64,000 bases of DNA from Gilliamella sp. ESL0443 (GCF_019469165.1 NZ_CP048263.1:1674001-1738000); one strand, 5' to 3'; positions 31,369-42,338 are shown, numbered from the stretch's first letter. Notes: generated by a model from the letters alone, not told the origin. Numbers and translations: made by a program.

Positions 31369-31935
31369 TTGATTCTTCTGATTGATAACTACGATTCATT
31401 TACATTTAATATATATGATTACCTGTGCCGTGCTGGCGCGAAGGTTATGGTCATCAAAAATGATGAAAAATCTATTGATGAATTAAAACGATTGTCGTTT
31501 TCTAAAATGGTAATTTCCCCAGGGCCAGGTACGCCAGATAATGCTGGGATATCGTTGTCAGCAATTCAGGCTTTTGAGAATAAATGTCCAATACTTGGTA
31601 TCTGTTTAGGCCATCAAGCGATTGCTCAATATTTTGGATTCTCGATTATTAAAGCACCTGTACCCATGCATGGAAAAATTGATGAGATCATTCATGATGA
31701 AAAGGGATTATTTTCTGGAATTAAAAATCCTCTGTCTGTTGTAAGATATCATTCATTAATTGTACAAAATTCGTCAAATGAGTCACCTTTAACAATCACT
31801 GCTACTAATAAACAAGGGTTGATTATGGGGTTACGTCATAAAACATTACCTATCGAATCAGTACAATTCCACCCTGAAGCGATCAAGACTGAATTTGGTT
31901 TAAAAATGATAAGCAATTTTGTTAGTGAGCAATAA
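31369..31935 (+). CDS. pabA: Aminodeoxychorismate synthase glutamine amidotransferase subunit
   Basis: 188 residues from a TTG start at 31369, which yields the canonical MILLIDNYDSFTFN; TTGGA at 31357-31361 can serve as ribosome site, and no ATG exists at this end. Class I glutamine amidotransferase: oxyanion loop ISPGPGTPDNAG, nucleophile Cys in ILGICLGHQAIA (about residue 79), and His-x-Glu in VQFHPEAIKTE. It supplies ammonia to PabB for 4-amino-4-deoxychorismate. The next gene is pabB-pabC, so PabA rather than TrpG is the better name, although such subunits can serve both pathways. Confidence 0.9.
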   Translation: MILLIDNYDSFTFNIYDYLCRAGAKVMVIKNDEKSIDELKRLSFSKMVISPGPGTPDNAGISLSAIQAFENKCPILGICLGHQAIAQYFGFSIIKAPVPMHGKIDEIIHDEKGLFSGIKNPLSVVRYHSLIVQNSSNESPLTITATNKQGLIMGLRHKTLPIESVQFHPEAIKTEFGLKMISNFVSEQ

Positions 31936-31937
31936 GC

Positions 31938-33671
31938 ATGAAAATTTATATCGATTTTGAGGGGCAACGTAAATATTTTTGTGATCCAATAAAGATTATA
32001 AAGTCATCTGATTATCACTCAATAAAAAAACATATTGATGAGATAGAAGAGTTTATACAACAAGGTTATTTTGCTTGCGGCTATCTTGCTTATGAAAGCG
32101 CTATGGGTTTTAATGAGTCAAATAAGACCAAAATAGTCACAAAGTCAGACCAGGATTTACCTTTACTTTTTTTTGGTATTTTTGAGAGCTATACAACAAT
32201 AGTTCATACTGAGTGTGCTTCACCCGAGTATTTTGAATTGTCTTGTGACACAAATATTGACGAATATCAGCAGAAAATTAGTTATATTCGATCACAAATT
32301 GAATTAGGCAATACTTATCAAACTAACTATACCATTCAATTTAACGCTCCATTCAATGGTGATCCTTTAGATTATTATCATTTTCTACAAAAAAATAATC
32401 AGGCAAATTATTGTGCCTATATTGAATTTGAAAATTATCATATTTTATCTATCTCCCCTGAGCTATTTTTTAAATTAGAAAATAGAACCATAACAACTAA
32501 ACCGATGAAAGGAACAGCAGCACGAGGTTTAAATTCTGACCAAGATAAACAACAAGTGGCCTTGTTGAAGTCAGAAAAAAATCTTGCTGAAAATATGATG
32601 ATTGTTGATTTACTTCGTAATGATTTAAGCAAAATATCAGTGCCAGGTTCAGTAACCGTTCCACATTTATTTACAGCAGAAAAGTATCCGACTGTCTGGC
32701 AACTCACTTCAACTATTCAAGCAACCGTAAAAGAAAATATAAGTTTGTATCAGCTATTTCAAGCGCTGTTCCCGTGTGGTTCAATTACTGGTGCGCCCAA
32801 ATCAAGTACCATGCAAATCATTAGTGATATTGAAAACTCGGCCCGTGGGGTTTACTGTGGCACAATTGGTTATGTAGAACCTTTAATGAAAAAGGCAGTA
32901 TTTAATATTCCAATACGAACTTTAACCATACATAATCAACAGTTGAATTATGGTGTTGGTGGTGGCATTACATGGGATTCAACTGCTGATGATGAATATC
33001 ATGAGATTTTAGCTAAAACAGCTATCTTAAATCGAACGCTGACTATTCCTGAATATATTATTGAAACATTATTGCTTAAAGATGGCGAGTTGGTTTTGTT
33101 TGATATGCACTTAGATAGGTTGATAAATTCAACGAGTTATTTTGATTTTGAATGTGATATTCAAACAATTAAACAGACATTAACTAATTTAGCAAAAACT
33201 CATTCATCAGGAAGATATAAAATTAGGCTTCTGCAACCTAAATATGGCCAAGCAAAAATAAGTCTCGATAAACTTACTCATTCAATGGTAATTGATAAGC
33301 TTGATTTTGCACCCAAATGTGTCGATAAGGAAAACACTTTTCTCTATCATAAAACGACTAATCGACAACACTTTCCCGAATTAGCAGTTGGGCAAGAATA
33401 TATCAATTATAATCAATATGATGAAATCACTGAGTTTGTTAATGGTAATATTGCGTTGTTGATTAATGAAAAGTGGGTAACACCAACTATTACTTCGGGT
33501 TTACTTGCTGGTACTATGCGACAGTATTATTTGGATAATCATCAATTAACCGAGCAAAAGATTGTCAAACAAGATATTTTACAAGCCGATAAAATTGCAT
33601 TTATTAATAGTGTGCGAGGATGGGTTGAAATTAAAGACCAGATATTAGATAAATTAAAAGCACAGTTTTGA
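31938..33671 (+). CDS. pabBC: Fused aminodeoxychorismate synthase component I and aminodeoxychorismate lyase
   Basis: 577 residues. Residues 1 to about 360 form a compact PabB chorismate-binding domain: YQTNYTIQFNAPFNG, SISPELFFK, TKPMKGTAARG, LRNDLSKIS and FPCGSITGAPK. The segment after about 365 (IETLLLKDGELVLFDMHLDRL through YNQYDEITEFVNGNIALLI and TPTITSGLLAGTMRQYYL) is a class IV PLP aminotransferase fold of the PabC type. The fusion makes p-aminobenzoate from chorismate and PabA-derived ammonia in one chain for folate synthesis. It lies 2 bases after pabA, and a terminator follows. Confidence 0.92.
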   Translation: MKIYIDFEGQRKYFCDPIKIIKSSDYHSIKKHIDEIEEFIQQGYFACGYLAYESAMGFNESNKTKIVTKSDQDLPLLFFGIFESYTTIVHTECASPEYFELSCDTNIDEYQQKISYIRSQIELGNTYQTNYTIQFNAPFNGDPLDYYHFLQKNNQANYCAYIEFENYHILSISPELFFKLENRTITTKPMKGTAARGLNSDQDKQQVALLKSEKNLAENMMIVDLLRNDLSKISVPGSVTVPHLFTAEKYPTVWQLTSTIQATVKENISLYQLFQALFPCGSITGAPKSSTMQIISDIENSARGVYCGTIGYVEPLMKKAVFNIPIRTLTIHNQQLNYGVGGGITWDSTADDEYHEILAKTAILNRTLTIPEYIIETLLLKDGELVLFDMHLDRLINSTSYFDFECDIQTIKQTLTNLAKTHSSGRYKIRLLQPKYGQAKISLDKLTHSMVIDKLDFAPKCVDKENTFLYHKTTNRQHFPELAVGQEYINYNQYDEITEFVNGNIALLINEKWVTPTITSGLLAGTMRQYYLDNHQLTEQKIVKQDILQADKIAFINSVRGWVEIKDQILDKLKAQF

Positions 33672-33693
33672 TGATCTGAAATTAAGAGCAGAG

Positions 33694-33723
33694 AACATTC
33701 CGTCATCATATTGACGGAATGTT
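33694..33723. terminator. Bidirectional terminator between pabBC and pqiC
   Basis: A 12-bp perfect stem AACATTCCGTCA (33694-33705) with TGACGGAATGTT (33712-33723), loop of six, between two convergent genes. Confidence 0.8.
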
Positions 33724-33732
33724 TAGTAAGTA

Positions 33733-34311
33733 TTAATGTTTAATTGAATTTGCAAAGTCTAATTCTTCATTTTGCCAGCCTTCGGATAAGGCTTTTACCA
33801 AAGCATCATAACCATTTGTTGCAAGTGGAACATGACGTTCAATAGCTTTAGTAACGATTTTACCTTTCTTATCTGTCACTACCCAGCGTCCTTTTATGAT
33901 TGCATCGCCATTATAACCGCCATGGAAACCATCAATAAAAAGTTTAACTGTAAAAGTTGGAGTGGTAATTGATTTAGTTGACACCAAATAATTAGGCAAA
34001 ATTTGAGTTAAGTCTTGTGACAATCGATCGGCAAGTTGTTGAGACAGCGTTGATGCCCATAAATGATTAGTTGCTGTGACATATTTTATGTCCTGTGTTT
34101 GCAGGACAATACCGGGTTTGTTTAAGAAACTAGCTACCTCAATGGACTCAATCCAAATAAAATGATCTGTAGTTTGTGTCATTCTTGAGCCAGTCAAATT
34201 ACTAGTTAATTGAAAATAACTTTTACTCGGTGCATTTGATGAACAACCAATTATAGTTCCTAATAATGTCACCAATATCGTAACTTTTAGCGTTCGAATT
34301 AATTTAACCAT
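33733..34311 (-). CDS. pqiC: Outer-membrane lipoprotein PqiC
   Basis: 192-residue lipoprotein: signal peptide with lipobox LLGTIIGC (lipidated Cys near residue 23) followed by Ser-Ser, which fits outer-membrane sorting. The ABC-type transport auxiliary (DUF330/YmbA) domain contains SYFQLTSN and IWIESIEVASFLNKPGIVLQ. PqiC forms a ring around the PqiB tunnel tip at the outer membrane in E. coli. It overlaps pqiB by a single base. Confidence 0.92.
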   Translation of the reverse strand: MVKLIRTLKVTILVTLLGTIIGCSSNAPSKSYFQLTSNLTGSRMTQTTDHFIWIESIEVASFLNKPGIVLQTQDIKYVTATNHLWASTLSQQLADRLSQDLTQILPNYLVSTKSITTPTFTVKLFIDGFHGGYNGDAIIKGRWVVTDKKGKIVTKAIERHVPLATNGYDALVKALSEGWQNEELDFANSIKH

Positions 34312-35948
34312 TATTTCTTACCTCTGGCTTTGGGTTCTTGGTCTTTTTTATTTGGCGCTGAGAAAATCAATGCATTACTTTTATTATTTAATGTGTTAAG
34401 TAAAGGAGTCAGCTCATCCATCATTAGTTGAATTTTCTGTAAACTTTCGATCATTTGCGTGTTAAGTTCAGATCCCGGTTGCAACCCTTTCATGGTCTCG
34501 TGTAATGAACGAATTGCCTTTTGTAAATCCTTAGGCATAGCTTGCATCTCTTTACTCGCCATAATTTGATTTAATGAATTCATTAGTTTTTCACTTGATT
34601 CTAATGATTTATTAAATTGTGTCATCGTGTTATTCAACGGTAAACTGTTAAAGTTGTCGAGTAATTGCAATATTTTTGCTTGAATTTGAGCAAATCCTGT
34701 TGATGTTGTTTCGATAGTATCGTAACCATATTGGTTAGCTAATTTTATATTGTATTTATTTTTTAAATCAGGATAAAAATCTAGATCAATATAAAGCGCA
34801 CCAGTAAACATATTGGACGTTTTTAATGATGCTCTTAGTCCATTTTTTTGTTCATCTTTTATCAAAGCTGCTATATCGATCTTATCATCAACTAATTCTG
34901 ATAGACGATCAGGCTCTATTCTGATTAATACTGGTACTTTTTGGTTGAGAATTGATCTTTCTTTTAACATTTCTGTGGTATAAAACGGTACTTTACTCAC
35001 TGTACCCAATCTTATACCATGATATTCCACTGGCGCACCTTCGGTTAATCCCGATATGGAATCAGTAATCATAATTAGAAATTCTTTATATTCAGTGTAC
35101 TGTGAATCTTGAATCGATTTTCTATCGTCATATAATTTATAAACATCATGTTGCTTCGCCGGTTCACCTAATTTCGCGCCATCTGGTAAATCAAAGCTGA
35201 TTCCACCAGACATTAGAACATCTAACGAAGGAACTTCAAGACTTGCTCCTCGTGAAGATAGCGATAAATTGATTCCGCCCTCTTTCCAAAAGCGTACATT
35301 TTCGGTAACTAATGCATCATAAGGTTTCGTTATAAAAATTTGATATTTCATTTTACGAGCATCGACATCAAATAAGGATGTTTCAACATTACCGACTTGA
35401 TAACCACGGAACATCACTTTTGCACCTCGAGGTACTACACCACTTTGGTCACTTTCTAAATTTAAGCGAATTCCTTTTATACTTGGATCAGATAACGGTG
35501 GTGTATCAGATAGAATAAATGGGTTATTTTTGAAACTATGCGTATCGTTGCCTGAGACCAGTTCAATATATACACCAGATAAAATAGTGCCAAGTCCTGT
35601 CACACCATCACGGCCAATTTCAGGTTTAACTACCCAAAAAATTGAGTCATTTTTTAACAATGGCTCCATATCATTATAAATTCGACCTTTTATGACGACT
35701 TTCTTGTAGTCATCAGATAATGTCACTTCATCAACTATACCAACGTCAACACTACGATTTTTGATTACTGTCTTACCTGCAACAATGCCATTTGCATCAT
35801 TGGCTAATAAGGTAAAAGATGTGCCTCTATCAGCAAAGTGGGCATAGATAATCCATAATCCAACAACGGCGGTTACTATGGGAATAATCCATATTGCAGA
35901 AATTGCTCGGATTTTAATTATTTTTGCTAATTTTCTTGAGGTTGCCAT
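34311..35948 (-). CDS. pqiB: MCE-domain lipid transport tunnel protein PqiB
   Basis: 545 residues: one N-terminal membrane anchor (AIWIIPIVTAVVGLWIIYAHFA), three MCE/MlaD domains (starting about residues 38, 155 and 280, for example GIVAGKTVIKNRSVDVGIVDEV), and a C-terminal helical needle region (about 415-520). PqiB spans the periplasm and carries lipid between the membranes with PqiA and PqiC. Length equals E. coli PqiB (546). Middle gene of pqiABC. Confidence 0.95.
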   Translation of the reverse strand: MATSRKLAKIIKIRAISAIWIIPIVTAVVGLWIIYAHFADRGTSFTLLANDANGIVAGKTVIKNRSVDVGIVDEVTLSDDYKKVVIKGRIYNDMEPLLKNDSIFWVVKPEIGRDGVTGLGTILSGVYIELVSGNDTHSFKNNPFILSDTPPLSDPSIKGIRLNLESDQSGVVPRGAKVMFRGYQVGNVETSLFDVDARKMKYQIFITKPYDALVTENVRFWKEGGINLSLSSRGASLEVPSLDVLMSGGISFDLPDGAKLGEPAKQHDVYKLYDDRKSIQDSQYTEYKEFLIMITDSISGLTEGAPVEYHGIRLGTVSKVPFYTTEMLKERSILNQKVPVLIRIEPDRLSELVDDKIDIAALIKDEQKNGLRASLKTSNMFTGALYIDLDFYPDLKNKYNIKLANQYGYDTIETTSTGFAQIQAKILQLLDNFNSLPLNNTMTQFNKSLESSEKLMNSLNQIMASKEMQAMPKDLQKAIRSLHETMKGLQPGSELNTQMIESLQKIQLMMDELTPLLNTLNNKSNALIFSAPNKKDQEPKARGKK

Positions 35949-35963
35949 ATTATTCCTATTATT

Positions 35964-37202
35964 CTATTTTCGATTTCGATCCCAAAGTAAGCGTGGATCA
36001 AATTTTTGGGATGCAATCATAGTAATGATGACGACGGTTGCGAAAAAAGTAACACCAATATCAGGATAAACTCCCATCATTTGTTGGTTTCTAACTAAAG
36101 AACAAACTACAGAAACAACAAAGATATCTATCATTGACCATTTACCAATAAATTCTACCGCATTATATAATTTCTTCATTTTTAAGCAATTATGTTTATT
36201 TTTATCTTTCACGGCTAAAGCAAAATAACATAACCAGCTGAGTGAAATAATCTTTAAAATTGGAATAACCACACTTGCGGAAAAGATAACTAATGCCACT
36301 GGTACATCCCCTGACTGCCACATATAGATAACACCATCCATAATAGTTGAGGTCGACGCTGAGCCAAATACAACTGTGATCATAATTCCGAATAAATTAG
36401 CGGGAATATAAATTATTAATGAAGTTACCAATAATGCAATTGTCCATTGTATTTTATCTCGCCCTCTTACTTGGCTTTTTTGTTTACATCTTGGGCATTT
36501 AGCATACTCAACAGGGACGATTGCATGGCAACATTGACACAATTTTATATTTTGAGAAATTCCCGTCTCACCTACTTCTAATGCTTTTATTGAAAAATTA
36601 CTTCGATGAATTTCATTCCAAATTTTACCCGGAGTGAAGATAACTAATGCTTTAATATAAAAGAATACAAATAAACAAAATGCCCAAAACGTGCTAGTGA
36701 CACCAATATTGCCATAACTCATTAATTTAACGAAACTAACTAATATGCCAGTTAAAAATATTTCAGGCATACACCAATGTTGGAATTTTTCATAAACAAT
36801 AAGTAAATCTCTTTTCCGATATTTGGTTAAATTAATATTTGAACAAAGTAAGGCAATAATAGATAAATTGAGTAATGGAAAGACTAATACGAAAAAAATA
36901 AATAATGCTGAAATATAACTATATTTATCAATAAAAAGTATTCTTGGAATGTCCAGCACACTTACGCCATTGACATTACCAACTAAATTGATATCAATAA
37001 AAACAAAACCACAAGCAACAATGAGCATAATTAGAGAGCAAATTGCATACATTGCCGCTCTAAACTTCATATTGACATTGTTTTTAAATAATATTGTATT
37101 ACATCGTGGACAAACAGCTTTGTGGCCAACTGCAACATCAGCTAATTCGATGACCAAATCACAATGAGAACACAATACATAGTCTTGACTATCAGTGGTC
37201 AT
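35964..37202 (-). CDS. pqiA: Inner-membrane protein PqiA
   Basis: 412 residues with two copies of a unit made of a small zinc-ribbon and four membrane helices. Cysteine pairs are seen in LCSHCDLVI/VCPRCN near residue 11-35 and LCQCCHAIV/CPRCKQKS near 225-245. PqiA is the inner-membrane partner of PqiB in envelope lipid traffic; in E. coli the operon is induced by paraquat through SoxS, and no such box was recognised here. It starts the pqiABC operon with 15 bases to pqiB. Confidence 0.95.
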   Translation of the reverse strand: MTTDSQDYVLCSHCDLVIELADVAVGHKAVCPRCNTILFKNNVNMKFRAAMYAICSLIMLIVACGFVFIDINLVGNVNGVSVLDIPRILFIDKYSYISALFIFFVLVFPLLNLSIIALLCSNINLTKYRKRDLLIVYEKFQHWCMPEIFLTGILVSFVKLMSYGNIGVTSTFWAFCLFVFFYIKALVIFTPGKIWNEIHRSNFSIKALEVGETGISQNIKLCQCCHAIVPVEYAKCPRCKQKSQVRGRDKIQWTIALLVTSLIIYIPANLFGIMITVVFGSASTSTIMDGVIYMWQSGDVPVALVIFSASVVIPILKIISLSWLCYFALAVKDKNKHNCLKMKKLYNAVEFIGKWSMIDIFVVSVVCSLVRNQQMMGVYPDIGVTFFATVVIITMIASQKFDPRLLWDRNRK

Positions 37203-37557
37203 TATTTTCCTTTATTTATATTTTAAGCTATAAAGATGTTTTTGATTAGCATAACATTTAGGTATAAAAATCTTCAATGATTATAATATGTTGAGGCAAT
37301 TAATTTAATACATCAATAACGACTAAAATTTATTTCTATCATCATACCAAATGGTCTTTTTTTATGAAAGTATTACCTAATTAAATTACTTTAATTTGAT
37401 TATTCTCATTTTTTAAAAGCTCTATTTTTTAGTCGCCTTTTTAAATAATTCAATATCTTTTTCAGCACTAGATCATAAACAAATTCTGCAAAAAATTAAT
37501 AAATTTTGTGACCAATTTCACAGAGTTAACTAATTTATGAATGTTTATAAAAAAAAC
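37203..37557. other. Divergent region between pqiA and recA
   Basis: 355 AT-rich bases upstream of the recA SOS promoter. It must also contain the pqiA promoter on the minus strand. No gene or strong hairpin is visible. Confidence 0.4.
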
Positions 37558-37585
37558 TTGATACTGTATAACAATACAGTATAAT
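37558..37585 (+). promoter_or_regulatory. recA promoter with embedded LexA (SOS) box
   Basis: -35 TTGATA (37558-37563), 16-base spacer, -10 TATAAT (37580-37585). Within it TACTGTATAACAATACAGTA (37562-37581) is a near-perfect LexA operator (CTGT-N8-ACAG). Geometry and sequence mirror the E. coli recA promoter, so LexA should block the polymerase site directly. Confidence 0.95.
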
Positions 37586-37621
37586 GTACCCCAATATCCT
37601 TACTTATTGGAATTTTATTAT

Positions 37622-38668
37622 ATGAATGAAAACAAACAACGTGCACTTTCTGCAGCATTAAGCCAAATCGAGAAACAATTTGGTAAAGGTTCAATAATGC
37701 GTTTAGGTGATACTCAGACACTAGACGTAGATGCGGTTTCAACAGGTTCTTTAGGGTTAGATATTGCATTAGGTATCGGCGGCTTGCCAATGGGAAGAAT
37801 TGTTGAAATTTTTGGGCCGGAGTCATCAGGGAAAACAACATTAACATTATCTGTTATTGCTCAAGCACAAAAAGAAGGTAAAACCTGTGCATTTATCGAT
37901 GCTGAACATGCTTTAGATCCTATCTATGCAGCTAAGTTAGGTGTTCAAGTCGATGATTTATTAGTTTCTCAACCTGATACAGGAGAGCAAGCTCTTGAAA
38001 TTTGTGATGCATTAGTTCGTTCTGGTGCAGTTGATGTGATTATTGTGGACTCGGTTGCAGCATTAACACCAAAAGCAGAAATTGAAGGTGAAATGGGCGA
38101 TTCTCACATGGGGTTACAAGCACGCTTAATGTCTCAAGCATTACGTAAATTAACCGCTAATATCAAAAATGCAAATTGTCTTGTCGTTTTCATTAACCAA
38201 ATTCGTATGAAAATTGGTGTAATGTTTGGAAATCCAGAAACCACTACCGGTGGTAATGCCTTAAAATTCTATGCATCTGTTCGTTTAGATATTCGTCGTA
38301 CTGGTGCGGTAAAAGAAGGCGAAGATGTTATTGGTAGTGATACGCGTGTAAAAGTAGTTAAAAATAAAGTAGCTGCGCCGTTTAGACAAGCTGAATTCCA
38401 AATCCTTTATGGATGTGGTATCTCTAAAGAAGGTGAATTGATTGATTTAGGTGTTAAACATAAATTAGTCGATAAGGCTGGAGCTTGGTATAGCTACAAC
38501 GGTGAGAAAGTAGGTCAAGGTAAAGCAAATTCAATTAAGTTTTTACAAGAACATCCTGAAATTGCCAAAGAACTTGAAACTAAATTACGCGATTTATTGT
38601 TAAACAGTCCTGCTGTTTTCTCTGCTGATGATGAAGGCGTTTCGGCAGATGATGAAAGCTTTGAGTAA
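37622..38668 (+). CDS. recA: Recombinase RecA
   Basis: 348 residues from ATG 37622 ([13 protein letters not shown]); an upstream in-frame TTG at 37607 would lack a ribosome site. Walker A is [11 protein letters not shown] near residue 67, [16 protein letters not shown] is near the start, loop L1 region [23 protein letters not shown] and L2 region [16 protein letters not shown] bind DNA, and an acidic tail ([14 protein letters not shown]) ends it. It forms filaments on single-stranded DNA for strand exchange and LexA self-cleavage. It shares an operon with recX (one-base overlap). Confidence 0.97.
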   Translation: MNENKQRALSAALSQIEKQFGKGSIMRLGDTQTLDVDAVSTGSLGLDIALGIGGLPMGRIVEIFGPESSGKTTLTLSVIAQAQKEGKTCAFIDAEHALDPIYAAKLGVQVDDLLVSQPDTGEQALEICDALVRSGAVDVIIVDSVAALTPKAEIEGEMGDSHMGLQARLMSQALRKLTANIKNANCLVVFINQIRMKIGVMFGNPETTTGGNALKFYASVRLDIRRTGAVKEGEDVIGSDTRVKVVKNKVAAPFRQAEFQILYGCGISKEGELIDLGVKHKLVDKAGAWYSYNGEKVGQGKANSIKFLQEHPEIAKELETKLRDLLLNSPAVFSADDEGVSADDESFE

Positions 38669-39168
38669 TGGAAAAAAAACTCAATAAATTAATCTTAAAT
38701 AAAGCTGTGCAATTACTTGCACAGCGTGATCACTCATCATGCGAACTTAGCCGAAAATTAACATTATTTTTTAGCAAAAAAATTACTTGCTCAAAAGATG
38801 ATTATCCAGAACAACTAAATAAGTTAAAAACAGAAATAGGACATGTAATTGCACACTGTACTAATCAACATTGGATGGATGATAAGCAGTATATTGAAAA
38901 GTATATCTTTATGCGTGCTCATAAAGGTTATGGAAAATATAAAATAAGCTTGGAATTAAAACAGCGAGGTTTGTCATCAGATCTTAGTAGAGAGTTATTA
39001 CTTTTAGCTGATATTGATTGGTCAAAAATTGCACATCATCAATTATTAAAAAAGTTCAAACTTATCGCCCCCCAGAATAATCAACAAAAACAAAAAGTAA
39101 TACAATTTTTAAAAGCTCGAGGATTTACACAACTTGATATAAAAACTGCGTATAGTTTGTTGACTTAA
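38668..39168 (+). CDS. recX: RecA regulator RecX
   Basis: 166-residue three-helix-repeat protein that caps and limits RecA filaments. The tell-tale segments are LLAQRDHSSCELSRKL near residue 17, a Q-W-M-D-D-K-Q-Y type motif (NQHWMDDKQYIEKYI) and GKYKISLELKQRGLS. Its ATG overlaps the recA TAA (TAATG), so it is translated by coupling as in other enterobacteria. Confidence 0.9.
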   Translation: MEKKLNKLILNKAVQLLAQRDHSSCELSRKLTLFFSKKITCSKDDYPEQLNKLKTEIGHVIAHCTNQHWMDDKQYIEKYIFMRAHKGYGKYKISLELKQRGLSSDLSRELLLLADIDWSKIAHHQLLKKFKLIAPQNNQQKQKVIQFLKARGFTQLDIKTAYSLLT

Positions 39169-39364
39169 ATTATTATAGTCCCTACAATATTACTTAGATA
39201 ATACCCATTACGTAAAAAGCTCTCAAGATCTTTTAATTTTATTCCTTATTACTTATTAATAGTAACTAGATCAATCGTTGTACTAAGAATATTTACTTTT
39301 CAACTTAAGTTGTAACGGGTATATTACTATGTCTAAAAATTTATCGTTTAATATGGAAGCATAA

Positions 39365-41998
39365 ATGAAAAGCACTGCAGAAATTCGTCAAAGTTTTCTT
39401 GACTTTTTCCATAGCAAAGGACACGAAATCGTTGCAAGTAGTTCCCTTGTTCCACACAATGACCCAACACTTTTATTTACAAATGCGGGAATGAATCAGT
39501 TTAAAGATGTTTTTCTTGGTATTGATAAAAGACCTTATACCAGAGCAACAACATCTCAACGTTGTGTGCGAGCAGGCGGAAAACATAATGACCTTGACAA
39601 CGTAGGTTATACTGCTAGGCATCATACTTTTTTTGAAATGCTTGGGAATTTCAGTTTTGGCGATTATTTTAAACGTGATGCGATTCATTTTGCTTGGGAA
39701 CTACTAACCAGTGAAAAATGGTTTAATCTACCAAAAGACAGATTGACGGTTACTGTTTATGCAACTGATGATGAAGCATTTGCTATTTGGGAAAATGAAA
39801 TCGGTATTCCTAAAGAGCGTATCATCCGCATAGGCGATAATAAAGGTGCACCATATGCATCCGATAACTTTTGGCAAATGGGTGATACAGGACCTTGTGG
39901 ACCTTGTACAGAAATTTTTTATGATCATGGTGATCATATATGGGGTGGACCACCTGGAAGTGCTGAAGAAGATGGTGACAGATTTATTGAAATTTGGAAT
40001 CTCGTCTTTATGCAATTTAACCGTCTCGCTGATGGTACTATGGAACCTTTGCCTAAACCATCAGTTGATACTGGTATGGGGCTTGAACGAATAGCAGCTG
40101 TGTTACAACATGTCAATTCAAATTATGATATTGATCTGTTTAAAACATTAATAAAAGCTGCAGCTGAAATCATTCAAGTTAAAGATTTAGAAAGTAAATC
40201 ATTAAGAGTAATTGCAGATCATATACGTTCTTGCGCCTTTTTAGTTTCTGATGGAGTCCTACCTTCAAATGAAGGGCGTGGTTATGTATTACGTAGAATT
40301 ATTCGCCGAGCAGTACGCCATGGACATATGTTAGGTGCTAAAGATATTTTCTTCTATAAGCTAGTTAAACCATTAATTGACGTAATGGGAAGTGCTGCTA
40401 ATGAATTAGCAAATAATCAAAAGATAGTTGAAAATACACTTAAAACTGAAGAAGAGCAGTTCTTAAAAACATTAGAACGGGGTTTATTCTTACTTGACCA
40501 AGAGTTAGGAAAGATTACTAACAATGTATTACCTGGCGATATTGCTTTTAAACTCTATGATACTTATGGTTTTCCATTAGATTTAACCGCTGACGTTTGT
40601 CGCGAGAAGAATATCACTATTGATGAAAATGGCTTTAATCAATGCATGGAAGAACAACGTAAACGAGCTCGTGAATCTAGTTCATTCAGCGTTGATTATA
40701 GCAATATGATTAAGCTTGATGATAAGACAGAGTTTTTAGGTTATCAGTCTAGCGAAGCTTCAGGAAAAGTGATTGCAATCTTCCAAAATGGAAACAAAGT
40801 TGAAACAATAAATGCCGGTGATCAAGCTGTTGTCATATTAGATAAAACACCATTTTATGGTGAATCTGGTGGTCAAGTTGGCGATAAAGGTGTATTAACC
40901 GCTGCCGATTTAGTATTTAACGTTTCAGACAGCCAGAAATATGGTAAAAGCATTGGTCATATAGGTAAGGTCACCAAAGGATCATTGAAAGTTGGTGATA
41001 TAGTAACAGCTGCAATCGATGTAGAGATACGTGAACGCATTCGTCGTAATCATTCTGCAACACATTTATTACAAGCCGCGTTACAACGTATTTTAGGAAG
41101 TCATGTACATCAAAAAGGATCATTAGTTAACGATAGCTATCTTCGGTTTGATTTTTCACATAATCAACCGATTACATCAGAACAAATTGAAGAAATTGAA
41201 AATTTAGTTAATCAACAAATTCGACGTAATTTACCAGTAGACATAGAACTCATGCCTATTGATCAGGCTAAAAATAAAGGTGCTATGGCGCTATTTGGTG
41301 AAAAATACGAAGATATTGTAAGAGTATTAACTATGGGAGATTTCTCCATTGAGCTTTGCGGTGGAACACATGTTGATAGAACTGGAGATATAGGACTATT
41401 TAAAATTATTTCTGAGTCAAGTATTGCATCAGGAGTACGTCGTATTGAAGCTACTTCAGGTCAAAATGCGATGGAATATATACACCATGAATCCAATTTG
41501 CTAAATCAAATTGGACAATTGGTTAAAAGTGATAAATCTGCTGTTTTATCACGAATCGAGCAACTGCTCGATCAAACCAAAACACTTGAAAAAGCAATAG
41601 AGCAGTTAAAAGCCCAACAAGCTAGCCAACAAAGTGGGCAATTGCTTAATCAATGTGTGGAAATCAATAATAAAAACTTACTAATTGCTAAGGTTGATAA
41701 CGTCGAGGCAAAAATGTTACGTACCATGATTGATGATCTTAAAAATCAATTAAAAACTGGTGTAATTATTTTAGCCGCTGTCAATGATGGCAAAATCAAT
41801 TTAGCTGCTGGTGTAACCAATGATTTATTAAACATTGTTAAAGCTGGCGAATTAGTTTCTCAATTAGCATTAAAAGTAGGTGGTAAAGGCGGTGGGCGGC
41901 CTGATTTCGCTCAAGCAGGTGGAATGGATCTTTCGGCGTTACCAGAAGCGTTATCTTCTGTAAAAAAGGAAATCAGTAATAAATTACAAGCAAGTTAG
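39365..41998 (+). CDS. alaS: Alanine-tRNA ligase
   Basis: 877-residue class II synthetase. Catalytic core: [14 protein letters not shown] (motif 1 region), [19 protein letters not shown] and [13 protein letters not shown]. Editing domain zinc/catalytic residues are in [13 protein letters not shown] (H-x3-H) and [15 protein letters not shown] (C-x3-H). The C-terminal C-Ala/DHHA1 domain ends with [13 protein letters not shown]. It charges tRNA-Ala and clears Ser/Gly mischarging. It is placed between recX and csrA as in E. coli. Confidence 0.97.
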   Translation: MKSTAEIRQSFLDFFHSKGHEIVASSSLVPHNDPTLLFTNAGMNQFKDVFLGIDKRPYTRATTSQRCVRAGGKHNDLDNVGYTARHHTFFEMLGNFSFGDYFKRDAIHFAWELLTSEKWFNLPKDRLTVTVYATDDEAFAIWENEIGIPKERIIRIGDNKGAPYASDNFWQMGDTGPCGPCTEIFYDHGDHIWGGPPGSAEEDGDRFIEIWNLVFMQFNRLADGTMEPLPKPSVDTGMGLERIAAVLQHVNSNYDIDLFKTLIKAAAEIIQVKDLESKSLRVIADHIRSCAFLVSDGVLPSNEGRGYVLRRIIRRAVRHGHMLGAKDIFFYKLVKPLIDVMGSAANELANNQKIVENTLKTEEEQFLKTLERGLFLLDQELGKITNNVLPGDIAFKLYDTYGFPLDLTADVCREKNITIDENGFNQCMEEQRKRARESSSFSVDYSNMIKLDDKTEFLGYQSSEASGKVIAIFQNGNKVETINAGDQAVVILDKTPFYGESGGQVGDKGVLTAADLVFNVSDSQKYGKSIGHIGKVTKGSLKVGDIVTAAIDVEIRERIRRNHSATHLLQAALQRILGSHVHQKGSLVNDSYLRFDFSHNQPITSEQIEEIENLVNQQIRRNLPVDIELMPIDQAKNKGAMALFGEKYEDIVRVLTMGDFSIELCGGTHVDRTGDIGLFKIISESSIASGVRRIEATSGQNAMEYIHHESNLLNQIGQLVKSDKSAVLSRIEQLLDQTKTLEKAIEQLKAQQASQQSGQLLNQCVEINNKNLLIAKVDNVEAKMLRTMIDDLKNQLKTGVIILAAVNDGKINLAAGVTNDLLNIVKAGELVSQLALKVGGKGGGRPDFAQAGGMDLSALPEALSSVKKEISNKLQAS

Positions 41999-42137
41999 CC
42001 GGAAGTACTCCAGTGTTGTTAATTAGACATTAGTGTATTTCTGTAAAATTACGTCTTTCTATCTTATCGATAGTAGGCTGACGAAGCTATATCTTAAAAT
42101 TGTTTGGATATATACTTAACTGATATTAGGAGATCTA

Positions 42138-42338
42138 ATGTTAATTTTAACTAGGAGAGTAGGTGAAACACTTATCATTGGTGACGATGTTGTTATTACC
42201 GTCTTGGGCGTGAAAGGCAATCAGGTCAGAGTCGGTATTAACGCACCTAAAGAAGTTTCTATTCATAGAGAAGAAATTTACAACCGTATTCATCAATCAC
42301 AAGACAAAGTTGATGAATTAGTTCAACCCAAAGAGTAA
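42138..42338 (+). CDS. csrA: Carbon storage regulator CsrA
   Basis: 66-residue RNA-binding dimer that binds GGA motifs in mRNA leaders to control glycogen, motility and biofilm. [17 protein letters not shown] and the RNA-contact segment [17 protein letters not shown] (with Arg44) are canonical. AGGAG sits 5 bases before the ATG, itself a GGA that could give autoregulation. It stands between alaS and the tRNA cluster, as in enterobacteria. Confidence 0.97.
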   Translation: MLILTRRVGETLIIGDDVVITVLGVKGNQVRVGINAPKEVSIHREEIYNRIHQSQDKVDELVQPKE

